A stretch of DNA of 64,000 nt from an uncultured Eubacteriales bacterium. Lineage in GTDB: Bacteria; Bacillota; Clostridia; Oscillospirales; Acutalibacteraceae. Shown here one piece after another: positions 17,901 through 27,042 of the stretch. Each line of letters starts with the position of its first letter. The first letter of the stretch is position 1. The notes under the pieces are model-generated. The model was not told where the DNA came from, did no database searches, and saw nothing but the letters and a program-made list of their open reading frames with translations. Both the position numbers and the translations under genes were made by a program. The DNA lies in the NCBI GenBank assembly GCA_934463035.1, contig CAKSIG010000001.1, positions 62,001-126,000 of the forward strand, given 5' to 3'.

Positions 17901-20183
17901 TTATTTGCTTACGGCTTCAATAGCCGCTTTGTTAGCTACAATGAAATTGATTATGCCCGCTCCGTTGTCAGCAGTAGCCGCCGATAAGAACTTGCTTCCG
18001 TCGTAAATTCCATCTATGTTGCCTTCTATTGTAAGATTGTCCTTATTGGCATATACGGCCTTAACCATAGCCTTTGCAATAGAAGCGACAGACCTTACTA
18101 TACAGCCGTCAACGCAACCCGTTCTCTTTGAATAATCGCCGTTAGCGGTGGTGTTGTCGCTGTAAACCGTTGTTCTGTTTCCGCTTGCGTCTTCATAAAC
18201 CACATACGAACGCGCTATGTAGCATTTTGTGGTGTTATCAGCGGTAATTCCCGTAACGGTGGCATAAAACTCTTTTCCAAGACAGTCGCTTGCGGGAGCG
18301 GTATTCTTGGCGGTTATGGTATTTGCTGCACCGTCTTTAATTGTCTCGATGTCCATACCCGTCTTGTAAGCTGTGGCAACCGCGCCGTATTCAACAAGCG
18401 TGTTGCCCTCGGGAATCTCATAAGGCAGACGGTATTTGAAACGTAAGCCCTGAGTATTTCCGTCAGCATAGCTGTTTGCTCTTATTGTAGCCGAAACGGC
18501 TTGGGGTTTATAGAATTCTGACTTTTCTGCGAAGCTGAGCGAAACGTTATCCACATAGGTTGTTGCGTGTGAAGTATCAGATAACGCCAGATAACGCTCA
18601 TTTATACTATCCAAATCATAGGCGCTGTCAAATGTAAATTCGGTTCCGTCAACACGCTTAACGGTGAGCTTTACGTTTCCGTCATCCTCGTATGCAATTC
18701 CGACATTCGACCAAGCAGTTTTGGAAAATCCTTTTGAATCGTTTTCTTGATCGCTATTAAGGAATTGAACAAACGGAATCTGGGTTAATTCACCGTTATT
18801 AACTTTTGTCAAAGTGTCAGACGTGACCTCATAATTGCGTATACCGAGACTCATATCAGTTCCGTCGGTTCCCTTTCCGACACTGAGTGACCAAAACGCA
18901 AAGTTTTCCTTATCCTTGTATTTATAGATTATTATGTGCTGATAGGACACTGGTGCATTGATTACCATATCGAGATTTGCCGATGTAAGCGTCAAATTTT
19001 TATCGTCTGCAATGCTCCAAACATCGGGAGTAAGGAACTGTAATTGACCATTATTAAACGCTGTCCAGCTTTCCTGGTGAGTAGCAAATTTAGCTATTTT
19101 TGCCGAACTGTTGTAATCATCGCTGTACGGATTGTTTGCGTTGGTATTTACAAAACTTTGATCATTCTGTGCCGTAAACACACCGCTTTTGTCGGTGTCG
19201 CGTTTCAGCAACTCGCCGTTTTCAAAATCCAATTTGTATTGATTATTTTTAAAATATTTCTTATATAAATAAATATCTTTATAATAATCATCGGCGTTTA
19301 TATTTGGAGAGTATACCGTATTATCGGAAGTGTCATAAGACCAGATAGCGAGATCGTCAATAGCGGATTTTACAGTTGCCGTATCGGTTGCGTTACCCTC
19401 AAATCCTATCGAGAAGCCCGTGGTATCTGTATATTCGGGCAGAGTGCCTGTAAAATTCGTATTTGTAGGTGCGCGCTCTTTAAGAGTTTCACTGTATACA
19501 CGTGTTTTTTGACCGTCGGTTATGGTAAACACGAAAGAGACCTGCCAACCGTTATCGGCATTAAACTTGCTCCAATCGTAGGTACAATCACAATAATACC
19601 AGCTTCCGTCAGCTAAACTTGTAGCGTTATTACCCGCGGGGTATCCGCCTGTTCGTGCGGTAGCTTTACCGGTTTCGCTTGCATAAAAAAGTCTCTGAGC
19701 CCAAATTGTAGTAGCGTTAATATCTATTGTGCCATTATAATTTTTGATAGAGAATTTAAAGGTGTTATACTGCTTTGCGTCGGCTGACCACAACGGGTGG
19801 AAATAGAATACATCCGACTGAGCCGCTCCCGCAAATTTAAGCCTGAACTGAACACGGGTGGGGCGTGCGGTTTCTTTCCAACCGTTCTTAATTCCCGAAC
19901 CCAGAGTAAAATAGTCTGTCGAAAACGGGTAAGCACCCTTAAAACCGCCGCCGTTTGTCGGTTTTAATATTTTATTCCCGTCGGCGTCCTCAACCACATT
20001 ATCGTCCTTAATCGCTTCACCTGTCGGTTTTGAAAACGGATTTTTACCGTCTTCAAAATCAAAATAGGTTACCTGTTCGGTTTCAGTGGTCACATCATCT
20101 GCAAATGCGGTGACAGACAGCATTGTTAATGCCAAAGTAACCGTCAATAATGCCGCAATTGACTTAAAAAATGTTTTTTTCAT
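17901..20183 (-). CDS. Large secreted protein: LamG-like domain twin of its neighbour plus C-terminal surface domain
   Basis: 760 residues with a signal peptide (cut after AFA near 28). Residues about 35-300 form a beta-sandwich, concanavalin/LamG-like domain beginning TYFDFEDGKNPFSKPTG, nearly the same as in the 518-residue protein just upstream. A second similar sandwich covers about 310-550. The C-terminal 200 residues start with an ATIRANSYADG strand and GLRFKYRLP, and contain CYIARSYVVYEDASG and RSVASIAKAMV; this domain recurs in weaker form in the 518-residue and 1008-residue proteins. No catalytic motif, dockerin or anchor was seen, so it is probably a freely secreted or complex-bound glycan binder. 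It precedes micropeptide A by 12 nt. Confidence 0.75.
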   Translation of the reverse strand: MKKTFFKSIAALLTVTLALTMLSVTAFADDVTTETEQVTYFDFEDGKNPFSKPTGEAIKDDNVVEDADGNKILKPTNGGGFKGAYPFSTDYFTLGSGIKNGWKETARPTRVQFRLKFAGAAQSDVFYFHPLWSADAKQYNTFKFSIKNYNGTIDINATTIWAQRLFYASETGKATARTGGYPAGNNATSLADGSWYYCDCTYDWSKFNADNGWQVSFVFTITDGQKTRVYSETLKERAPTNTNFTGTLPEYTDTTGFSIGFEGNATDTATVKSAIDDLAIWSYDTSDNTVYSPNINADDYYKDIYLYKKYFKNNQYKLDFENGELLKRDTDKSGVFTAQNDQSFVNTNANNPYSDDYNSSAKIAKFATHQESWTAFNNGQLQFLTPDVWSIADDKNLTLTSANLDMVINAPVSYQHIIIYKYKDKENFAFWSLSVGKGTDGTDMSLGIRNYEVTSDTLTKVNNGELTQIPFVQFLNSDQENDSKGFSKTAWSNVGIAYEDDGNVKLTVKRVDGTEFTFDSAYDLDSINERYLALSDTSHATTYVDNVSLSFAEKSEFYKPQAVSATIRANSYADGNTQGLRFKYRLPYEIPEGNTLVEYGAVATAYKTGMDIETIKDGAANTITAKNTAPASDCLGKEFYATVTGITADNTTKCYIARSYVVYEDASGNRTTVYSDNTTANGDYSKRTGCVDGCIVRSVASIAKAMVKAVYANKDNLTIEGNIDGIYDGSKFLSAATADNGAGIINFIVANKAAIEAVSK

Positions 20184-20213
20184 TTTAGCAAACCTCCAAT
20201 TTTATTTTTTTAC

Positions 20214-21770
20214 TTAGGGTATATTCGGTTCTTCATCGCCTGATATTGCCAATATTGAGGTATACAAAGCAGCCATAACTTCCTTATCCTTTTTAGAAGA
20301 CTGACCTGTTTTATTCGCAATTTCATTAATATCGGCTGTTGTATACGACGTTGAATTATTGCTGTTATAATCCGAAATTGCGGAATTTAAGGCATTGGCA
20401 TAATCCGCTTTGAAGAATTTAGTCCTGAACACCTCCTTTAAAAGTCCCATTGACGAACAGGAAACGGTGCCGGCAGTTACGCCGAACGTTGAACCGTTAT
20501 TATCACTTACGTAGACCTTATCGCCGACAGTTATAAATGCCATAGCAGTCATTTTTTTGCCCATATTTTCCTTTTCGCCCGAATTTTCTACCGTTACGGT
20601 ATAAACGTCAGGCAGAGGAATGATCGCGCTGACATCATTATGAACATAAGCACAGTCGGAAGTAAGCGTTTGACCCGAAATTGCCTTATTAAGCAATTCC
20701 GACATCTGCTCCGGGGTTTTTGCGTCGGTAGAAATGACCGCGCCGAAGCCGCTTATTTCCTCACCGTTTGCTTCTGTTATCTTCTTTGCTATCCTGAAAT
20801 CAAAAGCCGCCTTAACGTTGGTAAGACCGTTGTTATCGCCCGTGCTTGCCACAACGGCGCCCAAGGCTTTTATCTTCGGGGTAGGGATATATTCAGCCGA
20901 GGTGTTCTCGGTATCGTATGACCAAACGGTAAGATCGTCGATAGCGGATTTTGTAGCCGCCGTATCGTTTGGGTTTCCCTCAAATCCTATCGAAAAGCCC
21001 GTGGTATTCGTATATTCGGGCAGGGTGCCTGTAAACTTATCGTTTGTCGGTTTACGCTCTTTAAGGGTTTCGCTGTATACACGGGTGTTTCTGCCGTCGG
21101 TAACGGTAAACTCAAATGATACCTGCCAGCCGTTTTCGGCATTGAACTTGCTCCAATCGTATACGCACTCGCAGTCATACCAGCTGCCCTCTGCCAGGCT
21201 CGCGGCGGAATTTCCCGCGGGGTATCCGCCCGTACGTGCGGCAGCCTTGCCGTCCTCGCTTGCATAAAAGAGTCTCTGGCTCCAATACGTAGTGGCGTTA
21301 ATATCTATCTTGTCTTGAAAATTCTTGATAGAGAATTTAAAGGTGTTATACTGCTTCGCGTCGGCTGACCACAGCGGGTGGAACCAGAATATATCAGACT
21401 GGGTCTGTCCCGCAAGTTTGAGCCTGAACTGAACGCGGGTGGGGCGTGCGGTTTCTTTCCAACCGTCCTTAATTCCCGAACCCAGAGTAAAATAGTCTGT
21501 TGAAAACGGGTAAGCACCCTTTAAGCCGCCGCCGTTTGTCGGTTTTAATATTTTATTCCCGTCGGCGTCCTCAACCACGTAGTCGTTTGTGATAGCTTCA
21601 CCCGTCGGTTTTGAAAACGGATTTTTACCGTCCTCAAAATCAAAATATGTCACCTGTTCGGTTGCAGGCACAGCATTTGTTTTGAAAGACGGAATAGCGG
21701 CAAAGGTTCCCGCCGCCAGCGCGGCGCCGAGAAACAGAGCGCACGTTTTTATCAATTTGTTTTTATTCAT
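20214..21770 (-). CDS. Secreted protein with LamG-like domain duplicated in the next gene
   Basis: 518 residues with a signal peptide (about 36 residues). Residues 37-310 are a LamG-like sandwich that matches the N-terminal domain of the following gene almost residue for residue, and at DNA level too (about 20850-21662 against 19295-20093), so a recent tandem duplication or gene conversion is evident. The remaining 200 residues are not duplicated; they hold the same type of C-terminal domain as the neighbour (KAAFDFRI, GFGAVISTD, AFITVGDKVYVSDNN) in diverged form. It lies 15 nt after the dockerin protein gene and 30 nt before its twin. Confidence 0.75.
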   Translation of the reverse strand: MNKNKLIKTCALFLGAALAAGTFAAIPSFKTNAVPATEQVTYFDFEDGKNPFSKPTGEAITNDYVVEDADGNKILKPTNGGGLKGAYPFSTDYFTLGSGIKDGWKETARPTRVQFRLKLAGQTQSDIFWFHPLWSADAKQYNTFKFSIKNFQDKIDINATTYWSQRLFYASEDGKAAARTGGYPAGNSAASLAEGSWYDCECVYDWSKFNAENGWQVSFEFTVTDGRNTRVYSETLKERKPTNDKFTGTLPEYTNTTGFSIGFEGNPNDTAATKSAIDDLTVWSYDTENTSAEYIPTPKIKALGAVVASTGDNNGLTNVKAAFDFRIAKKITEANGEEISGFGAVISTDAKTPEQMSELLNKAISGQTLTSDCAYVHNDVSAIIPLPDVYTVTVENSGEKENMGKKMTAMAFITVGDKVYVSDNNGSTFGVTAGTVSCSSMGLLKEVFRTKFFKADYANALNSAISDYNSNNSTSYTTADINEIANKTGQSSKKDKEVMAALYTSILAISGDEEPNIP

Positions 21771-21785
21771 TTATTCTGCCTCCTG

Positions 21786-24700
21786 TCAATCGCATTCCGC
21801 GGCATTTGAGTAATCAAGGCTTACTCTCGGATTTGCGGGGTCGGTTCCCTCTTCCTCCGCCGAGCTGTAATCAAGTCTTACGTTATCGTTATAAACGGTA
21901 ATCTCAACAGGCTCGGGATCAGGGGCGGGAGCGTTTGCCTTGCCGACCGCGCCCTTATAAGCGTCGGGATTAAGCAGATATTTATATATTTCAAAAATAT
22001 CTCTTGAATCTACACCGCTGATTCCGTCGCAGTCCGCATATTTCAGAGCGTCTTTTCCGTAGCTTTCAACGAGCGTTTCTTCGTCGGTAATTCCAGCAAG
22101 ATAGTAACGCAACACGGTGACGTCCTTAATGCTCACCTTGCCGTCGTTATTTACGTCGCCGTAAATTCTGCCCTGCAAGCCCGACGGCAGATAATCGTCG
22201 CAAATGACGCTGTATGAGCCGTAACGGGTTACTTCGGACTGTCGTATTTTATTTACGGTAAACGTATCGTAAAGCTGAGCTTCGGTTGTGAGATCTGCGT
22301 CGGCATACTGTTTATTGCCTTTTATCCAAATACCGTCGCCTGACATTGTCATATTTCTGAAACCGCATTTTTCTTCCGAAACAAAGGTGTTATCCTCGAA
22401 GATAATCTCGCTTGTTCCTTTACGGGCGCTTACCGCGTCAAAGCCGTAAAATCCGCCCTCGCCGACATAATTGCGGCGGTACTGTATTCCGAAATAGGAC
22501 AGCGCAGAGCCTGACGCGGAATAGTTTTTAAGTCCGCTGCCCTTTACCTCAACAACGTCGGTATGGCCTGTTATGATATTATCGGCTTTTACGTCCTTAG
22601 AGGTGACGTACCAGATCTGACCGTTATTTGTCTGCAATTCAATACCGCTGGTTGCGTGGTCAAATTCAAGACCGTCGAACACTGCGTCAACCATTGTTCC
22701 GTATGTACCTACGTGCCGTCCATTAGAGAACTTTGAGTTCAAAGCAAACCATTGGGTTCGGTCGCCGTAAACTGTAATTTTGGAATTTCGATTGGGGTCG
22801 ACCGCAAACGGTTTTTCCACCGTTACGTAGGAGTAATCGCCGCATATCAAAATGTTATTTTCCATAACACGCGCCTGTCCTGCTCCCTGTCCGTCGCTCA
22901 CGTACATAGTGGAGACGGTATCGGTATTCCAATAAACCTTGCTTGTAATGCAACGGAACAGTCTGCCCTGCTTTGATACGTCGTTCAAATAGTTTTCAAG
23001 CGCCGAATAGTCGGCTTCTGAGAGCTTTGTTTTTTCCTCAGACAAAACCTCAGCCGCCGTTTCGCTGTTATTAAGCGATTGGAAGGTCTGATTTTGATAC
23101 TTTGAGGCGCCGTCGGTAGTAAGCAATTCACGGTTATTGGACGTAACGTTCTTGCCCTCGCAGTCCACTATAACGGTATTGCCGTTCCAGTTATATGAAC
23201 CGTTCTGCCAAATACAATCGGTGAGGAAGCAGGTGTTTGTGCCCTTTAAGTTTGACCAGCCGTACCAATTAGTCTTATTTGCGGAAACGTTGTCCGCCCA
23301 GGCTGTAAAAATGTTTCCCTTACCTTGCAAAGACGTATTTACGTAAAAATCGCAGTTGTCGAAGGAAAGATATTTACCGCCGTTATTATCCTTGCCGCTG
23401 TCAAACATATTGTAGCCTTTACCGTTGGAATGAGCTATCAAATAAAGCTGGGCTTCAAGCGCCGAATAGCCTTCAAGCAGGGTGCCGACGCCGTTTGAGC
23501 AATACTCTTTCCAATCAAACATAGTTTTGATATTATCAAAATACCATTTTCCGTTACCCGTTGTGCGTGTGGAATTCTCCATTATGAGCGAACGTGTTGT
23601 ACTGCCGTAGATATAAAGGTCGGTCATACGGAAATTATCTTCATATTCTATGAATGCCTCGGGCATTTCGGTAAGTCCGCTGACGTCGTAAAACAGGCAG
23701 CTTTGATATGTGCCTTTGCCCTTTAACGTGACATTTTCGGGAATATACAGCGTATCGGTAATTCTGTAATATCCCGCAGGGAAATACACCGTTCCGCCGC
23801 CGTTTTTATAAGCGTCGTTAAGGGCTGCTATAACTGCGGCGGTATCGTTGGTTCTGCCGTTGCCCGCAGCGCCGTATTTTGCCGACGTTACGTCGAACCA
23901 GCCAAGCGCCTCCCACTTTTCATAGGCGGGAGCCGCGCCGACCGCAAAATCCTTCGGCATACTCCAACCCAAATCGCCGCCGTACCCGTTATGAAGCATT
24001 ATTTTATAATTGCCAACGGGCAGGTCGGGCAAATCAACAGTCAGGTAATAATCGTTATCCTTACCGTTATGATTTTCAGCCGTATCAATATGCAGCTTTG
24101 AATTATCAAGCAAAATTCTGTTATTTCCGTCTTTATCGGAAATGATTGCGCTTACCTTTGAGGCGTCGTCCTGAACCGAAAGATTATATCCCGCAATTTT
24201 TAAAGAACCGTTCGGGGTTGCATAGTCGCCGTCATTGCAGGAAAGCAAAGAAATTTCGGGGTTATTCACGATTACGATACCGTCTTTACCGCCGTTCTTT
24301 GATTTCAAAAGCAGCGCGGTAATTCCTCTTGCTGAATACATATCGTCATCAGGCAAAACAACCTTTATGCCGAGTTGGGTTCTCTGCTCGATTTTAAGAC
24401 TGCGCTCGGAGCCTGAAACCGCCTTTTCAAGCAGCTCCGCCCACGTTATATTTGATTCGCGCTTATTTTCATAATTCGACTCGTTAATATAACGCGCGTC
24501 AGAAAGGCTTGAACTGAGCGCCGTATCGGGCAATTTGATTGCGGTCACGGACTCAACCGTATTGCAGAGCTGTTCGCCGATTACAGAAAGCGTATCGCCG
24601 GGCTCATAAAACGTATTACCCGAATAATACACGTTTACGTCCTTTTGGACTTCATCTGTATCAACCTGCGACTTCTGAAAGCTCACGGATATATCGTCGA

Positions 24701-25424
24701 TATAATACGCGCCCTTTTCATTTTCGTTGTTTGAAGTCGCATAGTTTTTCATTCCTACGGCGAATTTACCCGACGGGAATGTAACAGATGACGTAGCGGT
24801 TACAACATTGTTGTTTTTATCGGTAAAAATAACTACTATCTGGTTTACAGAGTACGTCATATCCACCGTAAACCAATCGGTCGGGTCGAAAGTCGTCGGA
24901 GCGGGCGCACCGCCTGCTGAAACGCTGTCTCCGTCCTGTCGGCCCCTGTACTTTGCCCAAAGACCGTAAGTGTCGTTCCACAGCGCCGTCATTGTCCAAC
25001 CCATAATATTGTAATTATCCTGATAAACCGAGGTCAGATATGAACCCATAAGTCCGAAATCGTTATGTTTAAAGCGCATTTTAAAGGAAACGCTTTTTAT
25101 CATAGCGTCCTCGGGCCAATATTCATCAAGCGGCACCAAGAATACGGACTGTTTTTTAAAGCTCAAAACCTTATTTGTTTCATCGGCAGGGTCGTTGACG
25201 GTCTCAAAGTCGCACTTATACCCGTCCTTCATATACACTTCCTGCCACTTATCAAGACCGTTTTCAAAGTCTTCCGTAAAGGTATAATTCTCGTAAGAGG
25301 GACGGGAGGTCGGAGTTGAGCCTGAACCTTCTGCCGAAACCGTTTGTTTTAACGGCATTATTGCCGAGGTTACGGCGCCTATCGCTGTCAATACCGCCAA
25401 ACTCATAGATAATACTTTTTTCAC
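21786..25424 (-). CDS. Secreted beta-helix protein with type I dockerin (cluster I)
   Basis: 1212 residues with a signal peptide. Residues 45-255 are a LamG-like sandwich (YTFTEDFENGLDKW), about 260-500 hold TIG/Ig-like domains (NVYYSGNTFYEPGD), and about 507-1080 are a right-handed beta-helix opening with the Pectate_lyase_3 signature GGGTVYFPAGYYRI. Residues 1089-1154 form a dockerin: GDVNNDGKVSIKD is a full calcium loop and ADCDGISGVDSRD the second. A 58-residue tail follows with two copies of a V-x-LDYS-(S/N)-A motif. Catalytic residues are not obvious; the beta-helix may bind or cleave glycan. A cohesin-like membrane protein is encoded two genes upstream, and I infer that it is the partner of this dockerin. 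Confidence 0.88.
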   Translation of the reverse strand: MKKVLSMSLAVLTAIGAVTSAIMPLKQTVSAEGSGSTPTSRPSYENYTFTEDFENGLDKWQEVYMKDGYKCDFETVNDPADETNKVLSFKKQSVFLVPLDEYWPEDAMIKSVSFKMRFKHNDFGLMGSYLTSVYQDNYNIMGWTMTALWNDTYGLWAKYRGRQDGDSVSAGGAPAPTTFDPTDWFTVDMTYSVNQIVVIFTDKNNNVVTATSSVTFPSGKFAVGMKNYATSNNENEKGAYYIDDISVSFQKSQVDTDEVQKDVNVYYSGNTFYEPGDTLSVIGEQLCNTVESVTAIKLPDTALSSSLSDARYINESNYENKRESNITWAELLEKAVSGSERSLKIEQRTQLGIKVVLPDDDMYSARGITALLLKSKNGGKDGIVIVNNPEISLLSCNDGDYATPNGSLKIAGYNLSVQDDASKVSAIISDKDGNNRILLDNSKLHIDTAENHNGKDNDYYLTVDLPDLPVGNYKIMLHNGYGGDLGWSMPKDFAVGAAPAYEKWEALGWFDVTSAKYGAAGNGRTNDTAAVIAALNDAYKNGGGTVYFPAGYYRITDTLYIPENVTLKGKGTYQSCLFYDVSGLTEMPEAFIEYEDNFRMTDLYIYGSTTRSLIMENSTRTTGNGKWYFDNIKTMFDWKEYCSNGVGTLLEGYSALEAQLYLIAHSNGKGYNMFDSGKDNNGGKYLSFDNCDFYVNTSLQGKGNIFTAWADNVSANKTNWYGWSNLKGTNTCFLTDCIWQNGSYNWNGNTVIVDCEGKNVTSNNRELLTTDGASKYQNQTFQSLNNSETAAEVLSEEKTKLSEADYSALENYLNDVSKQGRLFRCITSKVYWNTDTVSTMYVSDGQGAGQARVMENNILICGDYSYVTVEKPFAVDPNRNSKITVYGDRTQWFALNSKFSNGRHVGTYGTMVDAVFDGLEFDHATSGIELQTNNGQIWYVTSKDVKADNIITGHTDVVEVKGSGLKNYSASGSALSYFGIQYRRNYVGEGGFYGFDAVSARKGTSEIIFEDNTFVSEEKCGFRNMTMSGDGIWIKGNKQYADADLTTEAQLYDTFTVNKIRQSEVTRYGSYSVICDDYLPSGLQGRIYGDVNNDGKVSIKDVTVLRYYLAGITDEETLVESYGKDALKYADCDGISGVDSRDIFEIYKYLLNPDAYKGAVGKANAPAPDPEPVEITVYNDNVRLDYSSAEEEGTDPANPRVSLDYSNAAECD

Positions 25425-25437
25425 TCAATTCACCTCC

Positions 25438-27042
25438 CTATTTCCTATCGTATCTTTCCCTTATATAATCAGGGATAGGTTCATCGAACATTCCGCCTAT
25501 CTGATTGTCATAATCGCCGCCTATCGGGTCGTTTAGTTTGGTAACGACAAGATTATCGACAACAGCAGAAATTGATTTTGTATAGAAGCCGACGCATCCG
25601 ACCAAATTCGGATACTGTGTTTCCTTAAATATCGCGGAAGAATCGGCGCTAACGTTTTGCCTGTCGGTATCGTCCCACGATATGAGATGCTCGCCGTCGA
25701 AATAGACGTCAATTTTGTTATCAAACGTGTCCACACGTATGGTATGGGTAACGTCGGGAGCTATCATATCGCCATTAGCAAGCTGAACCTCTTTTAAGGT
25801 TACGTATCCCGCGCCAGGTGCGAAAGTTTTTCTCGAAGGGCTGTAATTAAGCTGTAAATACTGTCCTATTAAATCGTTTGATTTGAACTTATTTATAAGC
25901 GTTACGGAATAATCCATACTTCCGCCTATAACCACCGACTTATGCCTTACAAGCAGACTGAAAATATTTTCTTCATACTTGGTTATATCGGCGCTCGGGA
26001 ACATTATCTCGACCTGAGTTGAATAATCGGTCCAATTCATATCGCCCGCAATCATAACCAAGGGATTATCCGCCGCATTCAAGGAAAGATACCTGTTTGT
26101 CTGCGCATCGTCAATTCCTATTTTAGGCTCGCCCTGTTCGACCGTCCAAAGCGGATTGGCAACACCCTGCTTATCTTCGGCGGGGAAAAGCGTTCCGCTT
26201 GTAAAGGTCTCGCGAAGAAGAACGTCGCCTGTCACGGGCAGATCCTCGGGCAGCTTTATTTCAGGCTCGCTGCTCGAACCTGAACCTGAGCTTGAATCAT
26301 CATCGTCAACGGTGTATCCCTCGGGCGCTTGCAGCTTTGCGCTGAATCCGCTGCACTTCATATCAATAAAGTTTGATTTATCAACGCTGTGTGCGGCTAT
26401 GCCCGAATACAGTGTGTTTGCGGTTGTAAACGGAATATTGCCAACGGTTACCCACTTGCCGTCGCCCTGTTTGTAATATCCTGTGGCATTATTCTTTGTT
26501 TTGTTTACCGTTATTCTGAACGAGGTGGGATAGGTATCGTTCAATTCTACCTTGATACCCTGATTTACCGAAACGCCCGTGGACTTTCTATACATAAAGT
26601 ATATCTCGCCGGGGCGTTGGCAGAGATAGATGCCTACGGCATTTGCGTCAAGGCTGTTGCGTATGCAAATACCCGCGCTTGCGCTTCCCGAGCCTTTCCA
26701 TTCGGTCAACGTTGTTTCAACGGTGAGTATAGAACCGCGGCCCGTGTTAAACGGGGTCTTCAAATACGCCATATCAAGCGAATCGTTTTCAAGCCAGAAA
26801 GCCCAGGAATTAGTACTCATAACATAATTGCCGTTCGACTGTTCTTTTAAGGTTCCGCTCGGCGTCCACTGACTGTCTTTATTCGCTATATTCGCCATTG
26901 TCAGTTCGGGATTTTCATAGTTGTAAACGTCGACAAGCTCCTTTGCCGAAACCGCGAATGAAAGCGGTACCGCCGCCAAAACTATCAACAAAAACGTTAG
27001 CGACGTTATGAAAATCTTTTTGTTTTTAAATAATTTTTTCAT
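25438..27042 (-). CDS. Twin LamG-like domain surface protein with N-terminal membrane segment (cluster I)
   Basis: 534 residues. Residues 9-32 are a hydrophobic segment ending AVSA, either a signal peptide or an anchor. Two concanavalin/LamG-like sandwiches, about 40-235 and 280-500, are separated by an Asp/Ser/Gly-rich linker. The second ends in the usual VDNLVVTKL strand. The C-terminus has GGDYDNQIGGMFDEPIPDY, and a matching NGDYDNYVGGGWDDPIPDT stands at the same place in the cluster II counterpart at 54854. The gene overlaps the cohesin-like gene by 17 nt, which implies coupled translation. Glycan binding is inferred from the fold; no enzyme motif was found. Confidence 0.75.
   Translation of the reverse strand: MKKLFKNKKIFITSLTFLLIVLAAVPLSFAVSAKELVDVYNYENPELTMANIANKDSQWTPSGTLKEQSNGNYVMSTNSWAFWLENDSLDMAYLKTPFNTGRGSILTVETTLTEWKGSGSASAGICIRNSLDANAVGIYLCQRPGEIYFMYRKSTGVSVNQGIKVELNDTYPTSFRITVNKTKNNATGYYKQGDGKWVTVGNIPFTTANTLYSGIAAHSVDKSNFIDMKCSGFSAKLQAPEGYTVDDDDSSSGSGSSSEPEIKLPEDLPVTGDVLLRETFTSGTLFPAEDKQGVANPLWTVEQGEPKIGIDDAQTNRYLSLNAADNPLVMIAGDMNWTDYSTQVEIMFPSADITKYEENIFSLLVRHKSVVIGGSMDYSVTLINKFKSNDLIGQYLQLNYSPSRKTFAPGAGYVTLKEVQLANGDMIAPDVTHTIRVDTFDNKIDVYFDGEHLISWDDTDRQNVSADSSAIFKETQYPNLVGCVGFYTKSISAVVDNLVVTKLNDPIGGDYDNQIGGMFDEPIPDYIRERYDRK

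Noticed and set aside
21786..21960. Direct repeat at the C-terminus of the dockerin protein (V-x-LDYS-x-A twice) as a sorting signal
   Set aside because: It lacks the hydrophobic and basic parts of a sortase or anchor signal; probably a short internal duplication.
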